Source: Mucilaginibacter xinganensis (GTDB lineage Bacteria; Bacteroidota; Bacteroidia; Sphingobacteriales; Sphingobacteriaceae). From it: DNA of 64,000 nt. Made by a program: the position numbers and the translations under genes. The notes below the pieces were generated by a model. That model made no database searches. It was not told where the DNA came from and saw nothing but the letters and a program-made list of their open reading frames with translations. Positions 28,412 through 36,026 of the stretch are shown in pieces. The stretch is from NCBI GenBank assembly GCA_026225055.1, contig JAMFSA010000086.1:62001-126000 (forward strand), read 5' to 3'. Position 1 is the stretch's first letter. Each line of letters starts with the position of its first letter.

Positions 28412-30385
28412 TTATTTATTGATTTCACGAGGTTCGGTAGTAAATGGTGAAGCAGGTAATCCTTCTTTGTTGTACAGGTTTGCCCCATCCGGGTTATCCT
28501 GCCACGCATAACGAACATACAAAGGATCAGAAACATCGCTGCTCCAAACTATAACTTTATTATTTTCGATAGCGGCATGGGCCCAATAAAACTTGTGATC
28601 GTCACCTGCTATTGCAAATTGCGAGAGTGTGGTATCGTCTTTGGCGATAAGGCCGCTACCAATATCACTGAAAGTTAAAATGATCTTGTTCCCTTGAATG
28701 TTTGCAGATTTATAGATCGGCCCTGATGCTATTACCGACAGATCATAATAAGCTATCTTTTCGGCACCCAGAGCCAACCTTTCGCCTACTACTTTTTTAT
28801 TGAGGGGATGTATATCGTTCCATTCACCGGCACCAATAGTAACGGCCATAGCAGTATTAGGCACTGAGAGTGCTTCAAGCTGCTGTTGCCTGAGTTCGGC
28901 CCATTGACTTTCTGTCGGCGAATATTTCACTTCCATAAAACTGGGTAACTGCGCATATATAAAAGGCAGATCAGGCTGTTGCCATTTGCCGCGCCAGTCG
29001 GCTATCAGCGTTCTTAACAACAAATTGTATTCCTTGGGTTTATTTGCATTTGTTTCACCCTGGTACCAAAGCACACCTTTTATGGCATAATTTATAGCAG
29101 GGGCAACCATGGTGTTGTATAAACCTGTCGGCTCATTTTGTGCTGAGAAAGTATAAGGGTTATAATCACTCGCTCCAGGAGCATACACCTGCCCTACTTT
29201 ATATTGCCAGTCGCCGCGAAGATCGATCGTATCTTTTCCAACAGCTAAATAATAGGCTTTATCGGGCACAAAACCACCTTTACCAGATGTATTAGTTACC
29301 TGTATGGTGATTATATTTTTGCCGGGTTTTAATATAGCTTCGCTCAGTTTATACCTGCGCGGGGGGTACTGATAAGTGGTATTGCCGCAAAGTACGCCAT
29401 TCACATATAAATTATCGGCATCAACAATGCGGCCCATGTAAATTTTGGCGGGTTTGCCTGTCATGTTCGCCGGTACATTAATTTCTTTCCTGAACCATAC
29501 TACCCCATTGAGTCCGCTCACACCCTGATCTGCCCAATAACCCGGGAGCCAGAAATGATGCCAGTCTTTGGGTTGATATGTTATATCGTACCATGTTTTG
29601 GGGCCTGTTAAACCCAAATCGGTAACTTTAACAGGCTCACTTTGGCGGCGTTTAGCCAGCAATGCCTGCTGATTAACCTTGTTTATAAACGCGGTATCCT
29701 TTATTGTTTTCAGTCGTTGACTATAATCAGGGATGGTTTTGATCCCATCTTCACTTATCCACGCTTGTATAGGTGTACCGCCAACGCTGGAATTGATGAT
29801 ACCGATAGGCACATGGTATTTATGATATAACTCCTTTGCAAAAAAATAAGAAGCTGCGCCAAACTGCAGTACGTTTTCAGAATTACATATTAACCATTTG
29901 CCGGGTGGAAGATCAGCATGTACTTTGCTTACATCAGATACCGTTGGAATAAAGAAATTCCTGATCTGCGAGTAGTTGGCCGCAGCAATTTCATCAGGAT
30001 ATCTCTCCGTTAACCTATCCATTGGCAAAACCATATTCGATTGCCCCGAGCAAAACCATACATCGCCTATCAGTATATTGTTTATGGTGATATGATTGCT
30101 CGCGCTGATATCCATAGTATAAGGGCCACCACTTTTCATTGGCGCGCTTTCCACCTGCCATTCACCATCTGGTTTTGTTATGGTAGTATATTTTTTATGA
30201 TTAAGGCTGATGGTAATCTTTTCGCCCGGCTGGGCCCATCCCCATATTTTAATTTTGGCATCACGCTGTAAAACCATGCCATTGCTTATTAATTGCGGCA
30301 GGCGTACCTGGGCATAGGCAGTTGTAAGCGCTGAAAAAAATGCAGTTAACAAAAGAGCGGTAACTATAATGGGCCTTGCTTTCAT
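28412..30385 (-). CDS. sialate-O-acetylesterase-like (SGNH) esterase, probably acetyl-xylan esterase
   Basis: 657 residues with a signal peptide (ending TAYAQ). A SGNH catalytic domain starts after an N-terminal beta-sandwich. The nucleophile is Ser116 in CSGQSNM, GINSSVGGTPIQAW and WYQGETN are typical blocks, and the Asp-His pair is in WNDIHPLNKK at about residue 526. A jelly-roll domain is inserted at about 265-400 (VVWFRKEINVPANM, VNGVLCG), an arrangement also reported for CE20 acetyl-xylan esterases. With the following deacetylase it would deacetylate glucuronoxylan. An operator is located at 30467-30480 upstream. Confidence 0.82.
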   Translation of the reverse strand: MKARPIIVTALLLTAFFSALTTAYAQVRLPQLISNGMVLQRDAKIKIWGWAQPGEKITISLNHKKYTTITKPDGEWQVESAPMKSGGPYTMDISASNHITINNILIGDVWFCSGQSNMVLPMDRLTERYPDEIAAANYSQIRNFFIPTVSDVSKVHADLPPGKWLICNSENVLQFGAASYFFAKELYHKYHVPIGIINSSVGGTPIQAWISEDGIKTIPDYSQRLKTIKDTAFINKVNQQALLAKRRQSEPVKVTDLGLTGPKTWYDITYQPKDWHHFWLPGYWADQGVSGLNGVVWFRKEINVPANMTGKPAKIYMGRIVDADNLYVNGVLCGNTTYQYPPRRYKLSEAILKPGKNIITIQVTNTSGKGGFVPDKAYYLAVGKDTIDLRGDWQYKVGQVYAPGASDYNPYTFSAQNEPTGLYNTMVAPAINYAIKGVLWYQGETNANKPKEYNLLLRTLIADWRGKWQQPDLPFIYAQLPSFMEVKYSPTESQWAELRQQQLEALSVPNTAMAVTIGAGEWNDIHPLNKKVVGERLALGAEKIAYYDLSVIASGPIYKSANIQGNKIILTFSDIGSGLIAKDDTTLSQFAIAGDDHKFYWAHAAIENNKVIVWSSDVSDPLYVRYAWQDNPDGANLYNKEGLPASPFTTEPREINK

Positions 30386-30466
30386 TAAATTTTATAATTG
30401 GTGGTTTACCAGATATTGCCGGAAACAAGCCCCGGATTTTGTAAATATCAGAAAAAGCTTCAATAC

Positions 30467-30480
30467 TGCAATCGATTGCA
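30467..30480. promoter_or_regulatory. LacI-type operator upstream of the acetylesterase gene
   Basis: TGCAATCGATTGCA is a perfect 14-base palindrome with the same core as the other five sites. It lies about 82 bases before the esterase start on the minus strand, bringing the esterase and deacetylase genes into the regulon. Confidence 0.75.
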
Positions 30481-30515
30481 AAAACTTTTTTAAGTATTAT
30501 TCATGTGACTATACA

Positions 30516-30546
30516 AGTCGAACTTATTTTTTAAATAAGTTCGACT
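30516..30546. promoter_or_regulatory. perfect inverted repeat upstream of nhaA
   Basis: Arms agtcgaacttattt (30516-30529) and aaataagttcgact (30533-30546) are perfectly complementary over 14 bases with a 3-base spacer. It is 61 bases before the nhaA start. It may be an operator or an mRNA leader hairpin; the AT-rich inner part could also give rho-independent termination. Confidence 0.5.
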
Positions 30547-30607
30547 GCTGCAAATAGTGCAATTATTTTATCTTTATATCATATCCTACTCGCTTAAATT
30601 TACCAAA

Positions 30608-31906
30608 ATGAGCCAAAAAACTCCTATTGAAAAGATAACCGCCCCCATCAGTAAGTTCATTCACCAGGAACATACCAGCGGAATTGTGTTGTTTTTAAGT
30701 GTTGTAGTTGCCATTGTGTGGGTTAACTCCCCTTTTCAGCATTCGTACCATGCAGTGTGGGATATTCATTTCTCATTGGGTTTTGATAATTATGTACTCG
30801 ACCATTCCCTTCACCACTGGATAAACGATGGCCTGATGGCTATATTCTTTTTTGTGATCGGGCTTGAATTGAAGCGGGAATTTATGGCTGGCGAGTTATC
30901 GACCATGAAAAAAGCTGCCTTGCCCATGGTTGCCGCTTTGGGCGGGATGCTGCTGCCGGCCCTTGTCTACTTTTTTATAAATAAAGGCACCGCATCTGAG
31001 CATGGCTGGGGTATCCCCATGGCAACTGATATTGCTTTTGCGCTGGCGCTGCTTTCATTGGGTGGTAAACATATTCCGCCATCTGTAAAGGTATTTTTAT
31101 CAGCATTAGCCGTTGCCGATGATCTGGGCGCGGTATTGGTAATAGCCATATTTTACAGCGCACATATATCGCTTCCATTAATAACCATAGGAATTTGCTT
31201 GTTAACAATACTACTCATTGGCAATAAGTTAGGCGTAAGAAGTATCCTTTTTTACTTGATAATTGGCTTTGGGGTTTGGGTGGCATTTTTACTATCAGGC
31301 GTACATGCTACTATAGCGGGCGTGCTGGTGGCGTTTACTATTCCTGCACGTACACGCATCAATGAAAAAAGTTATGTAGCAAGCCTCACAAAATATTTGT
31401 CTGATTTTGAAAAAGCTGCGCCAAACGACAATACTCTGTCAACGCCAGAGCAACACTATATTATAGAGAAAATAAAAAAACTAAGTACCGAAGCTGAAAC
31501 CCCGTTGCAGAAAGTGGAATTTGCGCTACATCCCTGGGTAGCATTTGTGGTGATGCCGCTTTTTGCTTTGGCAAATGCCGGTATTGAAATTAATGGTAAC
31601 TTTTTCTCATCGCTGGTTAACCCGGTGAGCATAGGTATAGTTTCAGGCTTAATATTAGGTAAGTTTGTTGGCGTATTATTGGCTACGTGGCTGGTAGTTA
31701 AATTTGGCGCACAGTTACCCGAAAATTCCAACTGGAAGCAAATTGCCGGGGTTGCCCTGCTGGCGGGCGTGGGTTTTACCATGTCGTTATTTATATCCGG
31801 CCTGGCATTTGACCATCCTGAAATGGTTGAGCAGGCAAAATATGGCATACTCTGCGCCTCGTTGCTGGCCGGGGTGCTTGGTGTTGTTGTTTTGAGAAAT
31901 TCATAA
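30608..31906 (+). CDS. nhaA: Na+/H+ antiporter NhaA
   Basis: 432 residues from ATG at 30608 (MSQKTPIEK); the frame is open from 30557, but that extension is unusual for the family. About 11-12 membrane segments. NhaA blocks include NDGLMAIFFFVIGLELKREF, GWGIPMATDIAFALA, the ion-binding Asp pair in VADDLGAV, and HPWVAFVVMPLFALANAG. It exchanges sodium for protons at the inner membrane. It is monocistronic and unrelated to its neighbours, though the sodium:sugar symporter nearby depends on the same ion. Confidence 0.95.
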   Translation: MSQKTPIEKITAPISKFIHQEHTSGIVLFLSVVVAIVWVNSPFQHSYHAVWDIHFSLGFDNYVLDHSLHHWINDGLMAIFFFVIGLELKREFMAGELSTMKKAALPMVAALGGMLLPALVYFFINKGTASEHGWGIPMATDIAFALALLSLGGKHIPPSVKVFLSALAVADDLGAVLVIAIFYSAHISLPLITIGICLLTILLIGNKLGVRSILFYLIIGFGVWVAFLLSGVHATIAGVLVAFTIPARTRINEKSYVASLTKYLSDFEKAAPNDNTLSTPEQHYIIEKIKKLSTEAETPLQKVEFALHPWVAFVVMPLFALANAGIEINGNFFSSLVNPVSIGIVSGLILGKFVGVLLATWLVVKFGAQLPENSNWKQIAGVALLAGVGFTMSLFISGLAFDHPEMVEQAKYGILCASLLAGVLGVVVLRNS

Positions 31907-32415
31907 GTGGTATTTTTATCATGATCAGAGTAAATTTATCCATTTTATTCACAGTAAATTTTTCTTCATAAACTACTTGCAAATGAGGCTGTTTTATGCG
32001 TAACTTTAGTGTACCAATTGTTCTAAACCCTTTAAATTCAGGATAAGTCGCCATGAAGAAGAAACTTACTATAGTTATTCAGCCTGATAAGACTGAAACT
32101 AGTAGCTCAGAACTACCGCCCTGCCAAAATGCAAACCAAAAAATGTACCGGGACCACAAGATTTGTGACCATCACACGCACGGAAGAACTAATAAGTTTC
32201 CTTTCGGCAGCAGCCATGGGCCGTTATTTTTTTAAGGTTTAACCGATAAGGTTTTATTATACCAGCGTAGTATGCGCGTTGGGGTTGCTTGCTTGTCTCC
32301 ATATTTTAGGAATTAAAAGGGCTACAATCTGGGGAACGAAGGCATCAGCACCCGTAACGTTAAAAATCCAGCTATCTTGATTGTCATTCTCAGATCAATA
32401 AACATTTTATATTTT
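31907..32415. other. gene-poor stretch after nhaA
   Basis: About 510 bases without a convincing gene. Two short plus-strand frames exist (60 codons from 32053 and 37 codons from 32129); neither has a recognisable product or clear start signal. The frame from 32129 contains a stretch reading RTEELISFLSAAAMGRYFF, possibly a worn remnant. Confidence 0.4.
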
Positions 32416-32443
32416 TAAGTAAATAAACATTTACTTATATTTG
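32416..32443 (+). promoter_or_regulatory. candidate TetR operator overlapping the regulator promoter
   Basis: TAAGTAAAT and ATTTACTTA form a perfect inverted repeat with 9-base arms and spacer aaac (32416-32437). It overlaps a perfect -7 element TATATTTG at 32436-32443, 24 bases before the TetR start. An operator of this size and position is standard for TetR autorepression. Confidence 0.65.
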
Positions 32444-32467
32444 TTTTATTATTTGATTACATTAACA

Positions 32468-33064
32468 ATGAGGCCAAAGAATTTAGAAAAAGAGCAAGCT
32501 ATTCGTTCCATAGCCTTACAAATTATTGCGGAGGAAGGGTTAGAGAACCTCACCATGCAAAAGCTGGCCAAGGCTGCCAACATATCGCCACGCACCATCT
32601 ACATAAAATATGAGAACAAAGAGGATCTCTTGATAAAACTGTTTATTGAGGAAGTGTTAGGTGCTTATGAAAAGGCAGTGTTGGAAAACTTTGACCCTAC
32701 TACAGATTTTGCCGAAGGTGTAAAAAAACTATGGTTGAATGGTTTCCACTATCTGAAAGATAACCGGCACGCTTTCGCTTTAATTCAATACGGAAAATCA
32801 TCCCCCCTGTTAAACAAAGCATACCAGCAGAAGAATATTAAAGAGGGGGATTTTTTTGGCCCGATACATCATTTTTTAGAACTGAATGTTACATCCGGTA
32901 TAATTAAGGATTTCCCGCAGGAAGTACTTAGGGCACTATTGTTCTCACCGATAATCGATTTGGTAAATGAATATTTTGATTATCAGCAAAGGCCAAAACA
33001 GATCATAACAGAAGAAACACTTTTAGCCTGCTGCGAAGCGGTTACAAAAGGGGTGTTAAAATAA
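32468..33064 (+). CDS. TetR-family transcriptional regulator
   Basis: 198 residues from ATG at 32468 (MRPKNLEKEQ); the open frame to 32441 would run through the -7 promoter element. The N-terminal HTH shows AEEGLENLTMQKLAKAANISPRTIYIKYENKEDLL, the TetR signature. The C-terminal ligand domain is not specific. The gene is 11 bases upstream of a Tet(X)-like monooxygenase on the same strand and probably controls it together with itself. Confidence 0.9.
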   Translation: MRPKNLEKEQAIRSIALQIIAEEGLENLTMQKLAKAANISPRTIYIKYENKEDLLIKLFIEEVLGAYEKAVLENFDPTTDFAEGVKKLWLNGFHYLKDNRHAFALIQYGKSSPLLNKAYQQKNIKEGDFFGPIHHFLELNVTSGIIKDFPQEVLRALLFSPIIDLVNEYFDYQQRPKQIITEETLLACCEAVTKGVLK

Positions 33065-33075
33065 AATTTAAACAA

Positions 33076-34218
33076 ATGAACGCAATACAAAATAAAAAAA
33101 TAGCCATTGTTGGCGCAGGACCGGGAGGGTTAACGCTTGCCCGGCTTTTGCAGATGAACGGCGCGGATATAAAAGTTTACGAAAGGGATATTGATAAGGA
33201 TGCCCGTGCTAAAGGAGCTACGCTTGATCTGCACGAAGAATCGGGACTGGCGGCGTTACGTGAGGCGGGTTTGATGGAGGCATTTATGGCGAACTACCGC
33301 CCCGGGGCTGATCAGATGCGGGTTGTGGATCTACACGTAAATATCATACATGACGACAGTGCCAACGGACAAACCGATCGTTCAAGACCGGAAATTGACC
33401 GCGGGCCTTTGCAAAAGATCCTGCTGGAATCATTACAACCCGGCACCGTTGTGTGGGATAGTCAGTTTTTAACCATGGCACCACATAATGATGGCTGGAA
33501 ACTGAATTTTAAAAACGGCACCACTGTAATTGCCGACCTGGTGATAGCAGCAGATGGGGCAAACTCAAAGCTGCGCCCATACATTACCCCAATTAAGCCA
33601 TTTTATGCGGGCATTACGGCTATTGAGGGAGCGGTATATAATTCAGCAACGCAAAGCCCGAAGATCCATAAGTTATTAAATGGTGGAAAAATATTTGCCA
33701 TGGGCAATGAGCAGTCGCTGATCGTGAGCTCGAAGGGTGATGGTAGTTTGGTATTTTACCCCGGCTTTAAAAAGGATGAGAACTGGGTACGTGAGTGCGG
33801 GATAGATTTCACCGACAAAGCACAGGTACTTGCCTGGTTTAAGCAGGAATATATCGGTTGGGATACTATCTGGCTGGAATTGTTTGAGAATGCGACTTCG
33901 GCCTTTATACCCCGACCGCAATATTGCATGCCGCCCGACCAAACCTGGGAACCTTTACCAAACCTGACCATGCTGGGTGATGCGGCCCACCTGATGCCGC
34001 CCTATGCCGGCGAAGGGGTAAACATGGCCATGCTGGATGCATTGAAACTAAGTCGATGCCTGATCAGCGAAGATTACCCTGATGCCAAAGCAGCCATTGC
34101 AGCTTATGAAAAACAGATGCGCGCAAGAGCTTCTGAAACCGCAAGGGACACCCTGGAATCAACAGCTGCATTACACTCATCTGAAGCTATTACTTTTTTG
34201 ATGAGCGTATTCAATTAA
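33076..34218 (+). CDS. Tet(X)-like FAD-dependent monooxygenase
   Basis: 380 residues. The N-terminal Rossmann motif VGAGPGGLTLARLLQ (about 13-27) is followed by VYERD, GATLDLH and DLVIAADGANSKLR. The second FAD motif is GDAAHLMPPYAGEGVNMAMLDAL, very like Tet(X), as are EINR/EIDR-type blocks around residues 108-120. Class A flavin monooxygenases of this type hydroxylate aromatic compounds, and Tet(X) inactivates tetracyclines. Whether this homologue does so cannot be told from motifs. It is coupled with the TetR gene upstream. Confidence 0.85.
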   Translation: MNAIQNKKIAIVGAGPGGLTLARLLQMNGADIKVYERDIDKDARAKGATLDLHEESGLAALREAGLMEAFMANYRPGADQMRVVDLHVNIIHDDSANGQTDRSRPEIDRGPLQKILLESLQPGTVVWDSQFLTMAPHNDGWKLNFKNGTTVIADLVIAADGANSKLRPYITPIKPFYAGITAIEGAVYNSATQSPKIHKLLNGGKIFAMGNEQSLIVSSKGDGSLVFYPGFKKDENWVRECGIDFTDKAQVLAWFKQEYIGWDTIWLELFENATSAFIPRPQYCMPPDQTWEPLPNLTMLGDAAHLMPPYAGEGVNMAMLDALKLSRCLISEDYPDAKAAIAAYEKQMRARASETARDTLESTAALHSSEAITFLMSVFN

Positions 34219-34267
34219 AAAAACACGATTTTTAGTAAAATACACCCATCTGCTATAGATTTCAATA

Positions 34268-34297
34268 TAAAAAGTCTCAAAATTTGAGGCTTTTTTA
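34268..34297 (+). terminator. rho-independent terminator after the monooxygenase gene
   Basis: Stem agtctcaaa / tttgaggct with a following run of six T. Confidence 0.85.
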
Positions 34298-34649
34298 CTT
34301 TTATCACGTTTTAGCATCCTTTAAAGCGGCTTTTTACATATACACAAGTAAATTATTGCCGCCCAAAGCAACAAATTAAAATTTTTGACATCCATTTCCT
34401 AAATTCTAAAAAAGAAATGGGTGAAAATTTCAATTATCTACCTAATTATATATCGAAATACGCAGATAATCTGCTCCCTGTAAAAGAAATAGATATAAAT
34501 ACACCCATTTTTTATTTCATTATTATACCTGTCAACCAAACATTATTAGGTTAAAAAAGCTCTTTTTACAGTATTTAATTATCTTCAAGTAAATAAATTT
34601 TATTTAACGTTAAGTTTCATTATAAGTAATGATAATTTCATAACTTTTT
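34298..34649. other. AT-rich non-coding stretch before the ROK regulator
   Basis: About 350 very AT-rich bases with no convincing reading frame. I see nothing in it beyond A/T-rich tracts, apart from the upstream part of the ROK promoter region. Confidence 0.5.
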
Positions 34650-34709
34650 ATACTTATTAAATTATTTTAATAAGTATTTGTATTTCTCATTATGTTTTAA
34701 TTAAGTTTG
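34650..34709 (+). promoter_or_regulatory. consensus promoter and palindromic operator of the ROK-susC-susD operon
   Basis: TTTG at 34677-34680 and TAAGTTTG at 34702-34709 are separated by 21 bases, a full-consensus Bacteroidota promoter 29 bases before the ROK start. The perfect inverted repeat atacttattaa (34650-34660) / ttaataagtat (34667-34677) abuts the -33 element, so a protein bound there would control the promoter; the ROK protein itself is the likely ligand. Confidence 0.7.
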
Positions 34710-34738
34710 TTATACCAGAATCTTAATTTGAATATTTG

Positions 34739-35986
34739 ATGGAACTTAAACCAAAATTCGTTAAAAGTGCCGAGTTGAAGAACATGATTGTTAAACGCCT
34801 TTATTTTGATAAGGCGTTATCATGTGCCGACCTTAGTGAACTTTTCGACAAAAGCGTTCCATCCATATCTAAAGCGGTTAATGAACTGATTGACGAAGGC
34901 TTTGTAATTGAGAATGGATATGCACCATCAAGCGGTGGGCGCAGGCCATTGGTTTACTCTATCAGGCACGAGGCTATGTATATCCTTACGGTGGCAATGG
35001 ATCAGCTTTCGACCCGCATCCAGATGATCGACCTGGTGAACCAGCCTGTTGCCAACATAGCTGTATGTGATCTTAAACTGCTGAACAACCCTCATGCCCT
35101 ATCAACATTAATAGAGCATATCAATAATTACATCAACACCACAGGCATTCCTAAAGATAAAATTGCAGGGATAGGTATCGGCATGCCGGGCTTTATTAAT
35201 TCAATTGAAGGCGTAAACTTCACCTACATGGAGTCGGGCGATCAAAGCCTGACCCAGGTCATCACCATTAAAACCGGTGTGCCTACCTATATCGATAATG
35301 ACTCCAGCCTTATTGCCCTGGCCGAACAGAAATTTGGAATAGCCAAAGCCCGTAAGGATGTAATGGTGATAAACCTGGGCTGGGGTATTGGTTTAGGCAT
35401 GATCGTAAACGGCGAGATCTACCGTGGGCATAACGGTTTCGCGGGTGAGTTCAGCCATATCCCGCTATCAGAAGATGGCGCGCTTTGTACCTGCGGTAAA
35501 CGCGGCTGCCTTGAAGCTGAAGCATCAATGCTCGTAGTTGCGGAGAAAGCCATAAAAGGCATCAAGAAAGGCAATATATCCAGCTTAAAAAACATCAACA
35601 TCGATCAATCAAAAATGGTGGGAGACGCCATAATGGAAGCCGCCAATAACGGCGATCAGTTTGCCATTGAGTTGCTCTCTGATGCCGGTTATAAAATAGG
35701 CAAGGCACTGGCTATCCTCATCCACATCATGAACCCGGCCAATATAGTACTCAGCGGCAGGGGTGCCGTAGTAGGGAGAATTTTACTGGCACCAATACAA
35801 CAAGCTTTAAATAAATATTGCATACCACGCCTGGCAAACAGCACCGAGCTGCTCATATCAGACCTGGGCTTTAATGCCGAACTAATTGGCACAGCAGTGC
35901 TTGTAATGGAAAATTTTGACAAAGAAATAAAGAACCACTTAATCACCACAAACCAATCAAGTATGGAGAAAACAACGAAAAACTAA
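34739..35986 (+). CDS. ROK-family transcriptional regulator (NagC/XylR type)
   Basis: 415 residues from ATG at 34739. The N-terminal winged helix (about 10-60, SCADLSELFDKSVPSISKAVNELIDEGFV) is fused to a ROK sugar-binding domain. It contains the DNDSS and NLGWGIGLGMIVNGEIYRGHNGFAGEFSHI blocks and the zinc motif CTCGKRGCLEAEAS. Such proteins sense a sugar or phosphosugar and repress transport genes. The SusC gene follows after 40 bases with no terminator, so it probably regulates this nutrient-uptake operon and itself. Confidence 0.9.
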   Translation: MELKPKFVKSAELKNMIVKRLYFDKALSCADLSELFDKSVPSISKAVNELIDEGFVIENGYAPSSGGRRPLVYSIRHEAMYILTVAMDQLSTRIQMIDLVNQPVANIAVCDLKLLNNPHALSTLIEHINNYINTTGIPKDKIAGIGIGMPGFINSIEGVNFTYMESGDQSLTQVITIKTGVPTYIDNDSSLIALAEQKFGIAKARKDVMVINLGWGIGLGMIVNGEIYRGHNGFAGEFSHIPLSEDGALCTCGKRGCLEAEASMLVVAEKAIKGIKKGNISSLKNINIDQSKMVGDAIMEAANNGDQFAIELLSDAGYKIGKALAILIHIMNPANIVLSGRGAVVGRILLAPIQQALNKYCIPRLANSTELLISDLGFNAELIGTAVLVMENFDKEIKNHLITTNQSSMEKTTKN

Positions 35987-36026
35987 CAACTTAACAACTA
36001 TTAATACAAACTAATTCAAATTAAAA

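Noticed and set aside
32053..32235. 60-codon frame after nhaA
   Set aside because: No recognisable motif, no promoter or start-site support and biased low-complexity sequence; listed only as part of a gene-poor stretch.
32950..32965. ataatcgatttg in the TetR gene as another LacI-type operator
   Set aside because: Only the central ATCGAT matches, it is not palindromic beyond that, and it is inside a coding region away from the xylan genes.
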